A stretch of 21,742 nucleotides of DNA. It comes from Chara braunii. Lineage: Eukaryota; Streptophyta; Charophyceae; Charales; Characeae. Below are positions 15,448-21,742 of this stretch, one piece after another. Location: the NCBI GenBank assembly GCA_003427395.1, contig BFEA01000169.1:392775-414516 (forward strand). The letters run 5' to 3'. The notes beneath the pieces are model-generated. The model was not told the origin of the DNA. It was given only the letters and a program-made list of their open reading frames with translations, and did no database searches. The position numbers were made by a program, and so were the translations under genes. Numbering within the stretch: the stretch's first letter is position 1; each line of letters starts with the position of its first letter.

Positions 15448-18031
15448 CACGATCCACCTCGTTGCAGTGGCGGCGGACATGAGGGTTAATTGGGGGACAA
15501 AGACAGAAGGCTGGTGGCTGTCCCCACAAAATACCCAACCTCCGCAAGACCCACCAGTCAGTTGGAGAGAGAAGGAGGATGCAATAAGAATCCTGGGTGT
15601 TCGTCTGACAGCGCTAGGCCCCCCAGCTGACCATGGTCAAGCCCTCGTTCAAACGGCCTTACAAAGACTGGCCAAATGGGACCGACTGCACACATCACTC
15701 GTAGGTAGAACTCTGACAATAAACAATGCAGTCTTGTCCACCATTTGGTACAAAACGACTTTCTGGGAGATCCCGGAGAAGCAACTCACAATCCTGAGGG
15801 CGGCCTTAGCAGTGTACCTCTAGAGGAATGACCATGAGCTCACTCAGTGTATCAAAAGAGTCCCATGGAAATATGTGACACAACCAAAGAAGGTGGGAGG
15901 ATTAGGTATCCTTGACCCAGGAGATGAGATCAAAGCCTTGATGTTTAAAGTGATCATACGCCTGCTGTTAGCTAGCGACGTGCCATGGCTGCCACTAGCA
16001 CGCATACAACTGGCGCACCTGGCTCCCCCTTCCCACCATGACCATCCTGTTCATCCGCTTATGTGGCTCACCAATACTGATTGGTCTGTTCCGAACCCCC
16101 CGCGTCATAAGAGGGATGAGACTCAGAGAAATAGCACAAGATGAGACCTGAAACATGACCCTCCGCTTAGGTGGCCATCAATGCTGGAATTGTGGAGGCA
16201 CATGGGGCCAACCAAAAAGTCCCCTCCGCTTAGGTGGCATGAAATATGGAGACAACCGCTGTTCGGGAACCCGTTCATCTGCGACAGCAACCGGAAGCCT
16301 TTCTCCCTGACTATGAACTCTCACTGGCTTACATGGGTACGAAACGGAATCTACACCATTGGAGATCTATGGGACTGCCATACAAGATCATGGAAGTCGA
16401 CCCAGCAGCTGAGTCACACCCTAAAACACATTAAAGGGAGCCAACGCAAGCTACAACAGTTACAAACGGCTGTACCGCTTCCCTGGACGACTACCTTACA
16501 AAAAGGACCGGAGTTCTGTGCCCTTGACTGGGTCGTACAGGCTTCACCTAACCCAATTCCCATGACCGTCTTTAGGGTGTCACACATCACACAGGCAGGG
16601 GTGAAGTTGCACGCATACGACCCGGATGTACCGGGGGCAAGATGGGCCTCGTTGACAAGGAACCGCCAATTGGACTGCAGAGTCCTAGATTTTGACTTGA
16701 TCCGAATCAGGGTCGTGGAATCTGAAGACACAGGTTACTATTCATATGAGATGTCCACCCCGATCGGCGACCTGCCTTTTGATCCACAAGAGTGGGAATA
16801 GAATGGTCGTAACCGCATCCCGATATGGCAGTACTCAGTTAAAGAGGGTTACAAGCGGGCTCACGTCCTCCACCCCTCTACAATGGTAGTTAAGAGCAGA
16901 TGGAAGAGAGACTCTCCGGTGTCGGAGTACAACCTGCGCCACATTCCATGGACTGCGTATGCACATATTATGCCCACCTCCCATAGAGCCCTCCAATGGC
17001 AAATAACCCATCGGTGCCTTCCGACACCGGACTGGCTAACAACGAGATCAAACTTGGACCAGAAAGGAGTACTATCTCCCATTTGCGCCCACTGTGGACC
17101 CGGCACCCAACCACGAAGGGCGGATCTAGAGCACTGCCTCCTCGACTGCCCGATGGCAAGAAGAGTATGGCAATGGTGGGATGCGATGTGGCACATGTTC
17201 ACGGGCGAGGTGTTCTGCTGGGATGTGGCTCTTATTCTACTGGGAAACTGCAAGAATACTCCCCCAGCATGGACACCTTTTCAGCGTAACCTGTTCAAAC
17301 ATATGAGGCTGGTGGTCCTCATGGTTATCTGGCGTGAAAGGTGCTCAGTGGAAAGGCAAGAAGCGGCCTTCGGCCTCTGTCAAGCCAAAGCAGAATTAGA
17401 AGAAGTCATCCATGCTAATCTGGTAAAGGCCAACAGAAAACTCAGGCAGGCGTTAGTGGCTACAAGGGAGGGACAGGATAAGAGGAAAGTTGTGGCTGCC
17501 TTCTGTGATATTTGGCTCGATCCTCAGAAGAAGATGGCCGAGGTGAACCAAAATGGGATTTTGACTTGGAAAAACTGGGCTGCTCAGGATGACCAATGGT
17601 CATACCGGAGTGCAGAATGCTTCACCACACCCCTGCCGGGCCAAACACGGAACGAGTTGACAGTGCTCAATCAGGACGCTGTTCAGGATCACAATGGGCC
17701 AGTGCCCCAGCCTCCACAGGCGGTGCAATCCCCTCCCATGCCAATGCAAAGGTCGTCACCCATGCCATCCGTCTCCCCCCAGGCCACCCCGTCGCCCTCC
17801 CCCCGGCTGCCCTCGAGCCCTCCACCCATCACCCCTCCACCGCCATCATCCTCCTCGCGGAGCCTTCCTCTGCCCTCCCTTTCCCCCCCTCTCCCCCCAC
17901 CCTCGCCCCTGCTCGGAGTTTTGACCCCAATGTCCTCTTACCCTCCTCCCCTCCCCCTTGTCTCCCCACCCAACACCCCCTCACCCCCCTCCCTCCCTGC
18001 CGAGAACACAGGGCCGGGTCAGCAGAATTGA
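15392..18031 (+). pseudogene. LINE ORF2, C-terminal part: thumb/connection, zinc-binding region, proline-rich tail
   Basis: One frame continues from 15392 to the TGA at 18029-18031 with three in-frame stops: TAG 15821, TGA 16142 and TAG 16799. The TAG at 15821 sits where the family has a Trp-containing FLW-like motif, followed by the expected IPW/VPWKYVTQPKKVGGLGILD. After 16883 comes the conserved block HIMPTSHRALQW and a reverse-transcriptase zinc-binding motif Cys-x2-Cys-x12-His-x4-Cys (PICAHC ... LEHCLLDC, residues 68-89 from 16883) followed by ARRVWQWW, as in plant L1 ORF2 ends. From about 17700 the protein ends in some 110 residues of Pro/Ser-rich low complexity, unusual for L1. Other plus frames at 17596-18294 are shadows. 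Confidence 0.88.
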
Positions 18032-18712
18032 GTACAAATCAGCATGGGCCTGTAACAACTGCAAGGCACGTCAAGGACGACATTGGTTCTTCTGGACAAC
18101 AGCAGCCAGCAGCGACGAAGAGGGCACCGGATCACGAGGATTGCTGGCATGTGGGCAACTGGCTCAGAAGGCTCTGTAGTTCTCCCCGTACCCGTCGAAA
18201 TCTCTCTATTGTGGTTGAGCCTGATAGCCTGTTGGTACCACAGGAGCATATCACCTCCTCTTCACGAACTCATGATACTGGTCTATTAGGTTAGCAATAC
18301 AGATCATAGTGCAAGTCACGCTGGAAGAACTTCCTTTTAGCAAGAGTATTCGCTACCTTACAGATATCAAAACGACTGTCGTTATGCATGCATGTTGGTT
18401 TCACCCAGTTGCAGTTGGGGCAATGGGGCGTCAAAATCTCTCTATTGTGATGGAGCCTGATAGCCTATTGGTATCACAGGAGCATCTATCGGCCGCGGCG
18501 CTTCCCGTATACGCGCCGCGCCATTTGGGCTTCGGCCCGCCCGACCGCATTGGTTGGAGGCCGCAGGCAAAACGAAAAAGAAAATTGCGACGGCGGTTCG
18601 GCAGGACTTGGCGCGCAGCATGCTGGGAGGCTCGAATTCAATAGTTGAGCGAGGTACTGGTGGTTTAATGCTGTCACAACTGCATAAGTCGTCACATAAG
18701 TACCATGTTTAG
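18032..18712 (+). other. LINE 3' region, with an internal duplication and a GC-rich insert
   Basis: After the ORF2 stop a 60-bp word at 18193-18252 (containing TCTCTCTATTGTGG and CCTGATAGCCT) recurs at 18429-18488, 236 bp on, with about seven differences. Between 18489 and 18650 the sequence turns GC-rich, with CGCGGCGC/GCGCCGCG (18494-18501, 18513-18520) and GGGC-TTCG-GCCC (18527-18538) hairpins. GCGAGGTACTGGTGGTT at 18651-18667 is the MITE terminus word also at 7036-7018 (minus), so 18489-18670 may be an inserted element or its end. Confidence 0.5.
18193..18488 (+). repeat. 60-bp direct repeat, 236-bp offset
   Basis: Units at 18193-18252 and 18429-18488 share CTCTCTATTGTG, GAGCCTGATAGCCT and CACAGGAGCAT. 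Both are in the untranslated 3' region of the LINE. Confidence 0.9.
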
Positions 18713-18823
18713 GGACTCTGGACCCGATTTCCAGCAGGTGCTACTCCCCACCAATAGATGGAGCCTCCCCGACGGTGCTAGTGGTGTCTGCTCTTACCAG
18801 CACCCCTAGCTTCCGCCTGGTTG

Positions 18824-18854
<31 letters not shown>
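18713..18854 (+). repeat. dispersed tail repeat, copy D: 3' stem-loop and poly(A) of the LINE
   Basis: GGGACTCTGGACCCGATTTC, CAGCAGGTGCTACTCCCC and CCAATAGATGGAGCC lead to a stem GGTGCTAGT/ACCAGCACC (one mismatch, loop GGTGTCTGCTCTT), then CCTAGCTTCCGCCTGG, TTGTCTTT and about 26 A. It lies where the LINE 3' end is expected. In non-LTR elements such 3' hairpins are known to be recognised by the RT; that it does so here is inference. Confidence 0.7.
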
Positions 18855-18856
<2 letters not shown>

Positions 18857-18876
18857 AAGCGCTAGTGTGAGACCGC

Positions 18877-19491
18877 ATGGCACCACCTGCTACACATCCT
18901 CCGCCTCTTCCTGTGATCTCCGAGAGTAGCTCTGAGGCTGCATCGTCTTTCGACGTGTCTGATGAAGGCAGTGGTAGCGATGAATGAAGAAACTGGCCTG
19001 TAGAACGTTTGTGGGGTATCTGCCGTGGTCTTATTCGTGCACGGAAGAAACAAGTAGGCGTTAACTGTGAATTGGAGGCAAGCTTGAGATGAGTGGTCTT
19101 TGCACTGACGAAGAGAGGGGGAATCCGCTGGGGTAATAAATTCCTCAACGATTGGAATTCATGGTGTTTGGATTGCGATGATGGATTCAATTCTGCCTCT
19201 TGCTGTGTTTACATGGCTATCTCGCCCTTTTGCAAAGCGGTGTACATCGGTAAAACGGAGCAAAATCTTGATACTCACTGGGGTGAGCACCTGCGTAAAT
19301 GCGGACAAGGGGGTCCGGGCAACCATTTTCACCATTGGCTATCAAGCTATGGTAAGGAAAACTACGTTCTCCTGCCTTTAGTTGGCGCACCCGTGCATGA
19401 ACTGTTAGCAGTGGAAAATTTCTTGGGAGTTGTGGAACGTAGGTGGGGCATATGGGATGGGACGTACATGATGCGAATTTTTCCAATCTGA
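18877..19491 (+). pseudogene. GIY-YIG nuclease domain, upstream copy, truncated and disrupted
   Basis: The frame begins MAPPATHPP, passes an acidic Ser-rich linker (SESSSEAASS, SGSDE), meets TGA at 18985-18987, continues RNWPVERLWGIC, meets a second TGA at 19090-19092 where the other copy has TGG, and is then open to TGA 19489-19491. The GIY-YIG fold is recognised by CVY, ten residues, YIGKT, then a helix with LDTHWGEH, and a late ENF followed by VVERRWG. GIY-YIG enzymes need an Arg in the first helix and a metal-binding Glu near the end. Here the Arg position (DTRW in the other copy) is His (CGC to CAC) while the Glu of ENF is kept. Likely catalytically dead, besides the stops. Confidence 0.75.
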
Positions 19492-19580
19492 CATTCCGCT
19501 ATTGCGGGTTTGTGCTGAAGTATCTGCGCATTTACGCTTGTGTGTACGTGTGTTTTTTGCCCTTGCTTAAGCACTTGATA

Positions 19581-19614
19581 ACCACCAGAGCATAGCTGCT
19601 CCGTTTTTGGTGGT
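19581..19614 (+). repeat. two-level hairpin upstream of the CCHC reading frame
   Basis: ACCACCA (19581-19587) pairs with TGGTGGT (19608-19614); inside, GAGCA (588-592 of that block) pairs with TGCTC across TAGC, with a CGTTTT bulge on the 3' side. It sits about 70 bp before the presumed start codon at 19686 and may be a 5' leader structure. Confidence 0.55.
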
Positions 19615-19685
19615 CAAGACATCGGTGACGGAATGTGAAAACCGTGAGTTGTTGAACAGTACAATCGGAAGGCGAAGTTTGCAAG

Positions 19686-20674
19686 ATGGCGTCTAGTAGT
19701 CAAAACCCGGCGAACGATGAGGGCGGGCCTGCCTCCGGGGGACGACGAACGTTGTAGTGTTACTCCTGTAAGGTGTATGGACATCTGGCTCGTGACTGCG
19801 ACCTCTATTGGAAGAAGGAGAAGGAGAAAGCGGATCGACGTTGACAGCTGGAGGGAGAAGAAAAAATCGCGGATGTGCGGACGGAGCCTACTCGAGCCAG
19901 ATCCGCATCCCCACGGCGAAATCGTTGGGAGGCTCCACGTAGATCTCCGTCAGCGGAGCGGTATCATTCTCGTTACGACGATCGTAAGGAGTTCAAGGAC
20001 CCCACTGGTCAGCTCGTATCGATATTATTGGAAAAGGAAGCTGCCAGGGAACAGAAACGAAAGGAGAAGGAGGCGCAAAAGAAAGAACGAAGAGAAGCTT
20101 TGGAGATGGAGGCAAGACGAAAGCGCAAGGAGGAGAACAAGGAACGAGACCGCATGGAGAATGACCTGAGGGTTGCCCGTATTGTCGATATGCAGATGTC
20201 GCATCGATGGGGATCATTGCGGCAGCAGCAGGAGATTAGCAGTAAGAAGGATCGGTCCCGACGTAAGAAGAAGCTACAACGGAAACTGCGAAGAAGAGAA
20301 GAGCCAAGTGAACCTGAATCCGACGAAGAAGTTGAAGCACTTCGCGCTGATACCGAACGCATGGAGTTGTGCCCTAGCTCATCTAGCACAGATGATGACG
20401 ATTGTGCAGCACCAGCCATTACGCCGCAGCTTAGAAAATGTACGGTACCAGCAGAGGAAGAGGACGACCGCGCAAGATGTTGCCGTTGAAGCCACGCAAC
20501 ATCGCCAGTGAAATCGTTCCTGAGGCTGGACCTGACGCCCGAGCCTACTTCATTCGTAATGCTAAGGAGCAACTCGAGACATTGGATTATAAGGAAGTGA
20601 AGGACCTATGTAAGCGGGAGCAATTTCCGTACATACGTAAACAGCAGGCGATCGCGGATCTGGCGGAGCATTGA
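19686..20674 (+). pseudogene. CCHC zinc knuckle, coiled coil, AT-hook and SAP-like protein, disrupted
   Basis: The frame opens at ATG 19686 (MASSSQNPANDEGG) and meets TAG at 19755-19757 directly before a canonical zinc knuckle Cys-x2-Cys-x4-His-x4-Cys (CYSCKVYGHLARDC, 19758-19799), then TGA at 19842-19844. It continues open with a Ser/Arg-rich patch (RSASPRRNRW) and about 100 residues of Lys/Glu/Arg-rich coiled coil (20010-20300), then an acidic segment. Near 20435-20445 the protein switches frame to read an AT-hook (RGRGRPRK) and a SAP-like helix-turn-helix (LDYKEVKDLCKRE ... RKQQAIADLAEH), ending at TGA 20672-20674. That TGA is in frame with the nuclease copy that follows, so the whole may once have been one protein. 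The combination suggests nucleic-acid binding; function inferred. Confidence 0.65.
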
Positions 20675-20701
20675 GCGGCCAGAGCCTTTGGAAGAGACCG
20701 C

Positions 20702-21316
20702 ATGGCACCACCTGCTACACATCCTTTGCCTCTTCCTGTGATCTCCGAGAGTAGCTCTGAGGCTGCATCGTCTTCCGACGTGTCTGATGAAGCCAGTGGT
20801 AGCGATGAATGAAGAAACTGGCCTGTAGAACGTTTGTGGGGTATCTGTCGTTGTCTTATTCGTGAACGGAAGAAACACGTAGGCGTTAACTCCGAATTGG
20901 AGGCAAGCTGGAAATGGGTGGTCTTTGCACTGACGAAGAGAGGGGGCATCCGCTGGGGTAATAAATTCCTCAACGATTGGACTTCATGGTGTTTGGATCG
21001 CGATGATGGATTCAATTTTGCCTCTTACTATGTTTACGTGGCTATCTCGCCCTTTTGCAAAGCGGTGTACATCGGTAAAACGGAGCGAAATCTTGATACT
21101 CGCTGGGGTGAGCACCTGCGTAAATGCGGACAAGGGGGTCCGGGCAACCATTTTCACCGTTGGCTATCAAGCTATGGTAAGAAAAATTACGTTCTCCTGC
21201 CTTTAGTTGGCGCACCCGTGCATGAACTGTTAGCAGTGGTAATTTTTTTGGGAATTGTGGAACGTAGGTGGGGCATATGGGATGGGACGTACATGATGCG
21301 AATTTTTCCAACCTGA
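20702..21316 (+). pseudogene. GIY-YIG nuclease domain, downstream copy
   Basis: Same architecture as the upstream copy: MAPPATHPL, acidic Ser-rich linker, TGA at 20810-20812 in the same place, then an uninterrupted frame from RNWPVERLWGIC to the stop at 21314-21316 (about 167 codons after the TGA). Motifs are YVY, ten residues, YIGKTERN, LDTRWGEH with the helix Arg intact, and GNHFHRW. The late catalytic Glu is lost: the other copy's VENFLG is VVIFLG here through three base changes. The open frame could start at a non-ATG codon (TTG 20834) or represent the C-terminal domain of the CCHC/SAP protein upstream, with which it is in frame. A DNA nuclease for element mobility is the likely ancestral role. 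Confidence 0.75.
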
Positions 21317-21433
21317 CATTCTGCTATTGCGGGTTTGTGTTGAAGTATCTACGCATTTACGCTTGTGTGTACGTGTGTTTTTTGCCCTTGCCCTTTGCCC
21401 TCGCTAGTGTGAGAATGTCCTAAGTCTTCTGAC

Positions 21434-21495
21434 TTTTTTTTTTTTTTTTTTTTTTTTCCGAACACCCCCACCGGTGATAGTGGTGCTGGTAAAAA
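21434..21495 (-). repeat. dispersed 3' tail, minus-strand copy with poly(A)
   Basis: The reverse complement reads TTTTTACCAGCACCACTATC then ACCGGTGGGGGTGTTCGG and about 24 A (21457-21434). It matches the TTACCAGCACC tail of copies at 10759 and 18794. It lies directly after the GIY-YIG element in opposite orientation. Confidence 0.65.
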
Positions 21496-21534
21496 GGCGA
21501 AAGAATAGTACGCCCACTGAGCTGGGCACGCAGG

Positions 21535-21557
21535 ACGCTGGACCCGGTTTCTAGCAA
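21535..21557 (+). repeat. dispersed tail repeat, fragment E
   Basis: GCTGGACCCGGTTTCTAGCA matches the start of copies B, D and F and then diverges after the small GCTGG stem. Confidence 0.7.
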
Positions 21558-21603
21558 AATGGCGTCACTTTCAATGATGTACTGTTATGAAAGATGTATC
21601 TAA

Positions 21604-21742
21604 GGGACGCTGGACCCGGTTTCCAGCATGTGATGCTCCCCACCAATAGATGGAGTGGCCTGCCAGGCAAAGCCTCAATCCCGGTGGTTCTCTTACCACC
21701 ACCAGGATAGAGGCCTTGCACATGGGGCCTTAAAAAAAAAAA
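21604..21742 (+). repeat. dispersed tail repeat, copy F, with stem-loop and poly(A) at the window end
   Basis: GGGACGCTGGACCCGGTTTC, CAGCATGTGATGCTCCCC and ACCAATAGATGGAG match copies B and D. The following part differs (TGCCAGGCAAAGCC), but a perfect stem GGTGGT/ACCACC with loop TCTCTT (21683-21700) holds the position of the other copies' hairpin. GGGGCCTT and a run of A reaching the window edge (21732-21742) complete the tail. Confidence 0.75.

Larger units (their letters stand above)
11757..18854 (+). mobile_element. LINE (L1-type non-LTR retrotransposon), nearly complete, inactivated
   Basis: Gene order on the plus strand is ORF1 (11892-13016), then ORF2: APE-type endonuclease (13040-14224), reverse transcriptase (14230-15447), connection and zinc-binding region plus proline-rich tail (15392-18031). 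An 800-bp 3' region follows, ending in a stem-loop and about 26 A (18829-18854). No LTRs, integrase or RNase H motif were seen. Lesions: in-frame stop in ORF1 (12273-12275), a 23-bp duplication at 14189-14234 that shifts frame, a frameshift near 15392-15447, and in-frame stops at 15821, 16142 and 16799. The 5' boundary is uncertain (somewhere after 11599). No target-site duplication was recognised, and the GC-rich part at 18489-18712 may be an insertion in the 3' region. Confidence 0.85.
18871..21391 (+). repeat. 696-bp direct duplication (18871-19566 and 20696-21391)
   Basis: Offset is 1825 bp throughout, with no gaps. By hand I counted about 33 mismatches (about 95% identity), spread over the linker, nuclease domain and 75 bp of 3' sequence. 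Copy 1 ends where sequence switches to CTTAAGCACTTG, copy 2 where it switches to CCTTTGCCCTCG. Confidence 0.95.
18860..21414 (+). mobile_element. candidate GIY-YIG element in partial tandem (truncated copy + longer copy), flanked by a 13-bp repeat
   Basis: CGCTAGTGTGAGA stands at 18860-18872 and again, identical, at 21402-21414. Between them are a 5'-truncated nuclease copy (18877-19491), a leader with a hairpin, a CCHC/coiled-coil/AT-hook/SAP coding region (19686-20674) and a second nuclease copy (20702-21316). The 696-bp nuclease segments are about 95% identical. The 13 bp could be a target-site duplication; part of it (GAGA) also belongs to the repeat edge, and CTAGTGTGAG resembles a MITE terminus seen at 716-862, so a smaller duplication of about 9 bp or a coincidence is possible. 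No RT, transposase or integrase is encoded. Mobility is inferred. Confidence 0.55.

Noticed and set aside
12273-16801. Stop-codon reassignment
   Set aside because: TAA, TAG and TGA all occur in frame, together with frameshifts and a duplication, which points to decay.
17596-18294. 232-codon plus-strand frame overlapping the LINE tail
   Set aside because: It is a shadow of the ORF2 frame in proline-coding repeats; the ORF2 frame carries the family motifs.
11757-18854. LTR retrotransposon or endogenous pararetrovirus
   Set aside because: No terminal repeats, protease, RNase H or integrase; the APE endonuclease, RT order and poly(A) end identify a LINE.
20009-20572. 187-codon minus-strand Ser/Arg/Phe-rich frame
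   Set aside because: It is the antisense of the Lys/Glu coiled coil, which always reads Ser/Phe/Leu-rich on the other strand.
18860-21414. Canonical Penelope-like element
   Set aside because: No RT motif is present between or beside the GIY-YIG copies, so only the layout, not the gene content, fits.

Overview
The window looks like gene-poor nuclear DNA from a large, repeat-choked eukaryotic genome. The evidence is many long homopolymer A/T tracts, poly(A)-tailed repeats in both orientations, foldback elements, local tandem duplications, a long decayed non-LTR retrotransposon, and no operon-like or bacterial gene arrangement. The LINE protein (APE-type endonuclease, reverse transcriptase, C-terminal zinc-binding region) is of the plant/algal L1 kind. 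The abundance of CCHC/SAP/GIY-YIG sequence makes me think of a charophycean alga such as Chara. That is an impression from memory and not a demonstrated assignment. No intact, confidently host-encoded gene was found.

Layout. 1-3350: anonymous sequence with microsatellites, A-tracts and a run of foldback elements (716-862, around 1725-1840, 2614-2685, 2888-3053), several carrying small palindromes nested inside larger inverted arms, then a possible tRNA-related SINE on the minus strand near 3290-3345. 3350-5650: no recognisable gene; an AT-rich island at about 3850-4400 has weak C/D-box-like words. 5650-6470: poly(A)-tailed SINE-like copies on the minus strand and copies of a dispersed repeat tail. 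6781-7644 (minus): a 287-codon cysteine-containing open frame of unknown nature. 7600-9000: local tandem and inverted duplications and a MITE-like element (8564-8733). 9273-9335 (minus): a scrap of the same LINE family that lies intact further on. 9420-11600: C-rich tract, decayed sequence and two copies of a poly(A)-associated repeat.

11757-18854 is a near-complete LINE on the plus strand: ORF1, then ORF2 with endonuclease, reverse transcriptase, zinc-binding region and a proline-rich tail, then a 3' region ending in a hairpin and poly(A). It is dead. ORF1 has one in-frame stop. ORF2 is broken by an exact 23-bp tandem duplication between endonuclease and RT, a frameshift just after the FVDD motif, and three in-frame stops. 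Most breaks are single events, so the ancestral plan is easy to read.

18860-21414 is the most interesting part. A 5'-truncated GIY-YIG nuclease copy is followed head-to-tail by a longer unit encoding, in order, a CCHC zinc knuckle, a charged coiled coil, an AT-hook, a SAP-like motif, an acidic serine-rich linker and a second GIY-YIG domain. The two nuclease copies are about 95% identical over 696 bp with no gaps. The whole block is flanked by an identical 13-bp direct repeat. The arrangement recalls the partial tandem copies (pseudo-LTRs) of Penelope-like elements, but no reverse transcriptase is present. Each nuclease copy has lost a different catalytic residue.

A short repeat tail (stem-loop around CTTACCAGCACC followed by poly(A)) recurs at least six times in both orientations, including at the 3' end of the LINE. 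It is probably a recognition tail shared by LINEs and their parasites in this genome.
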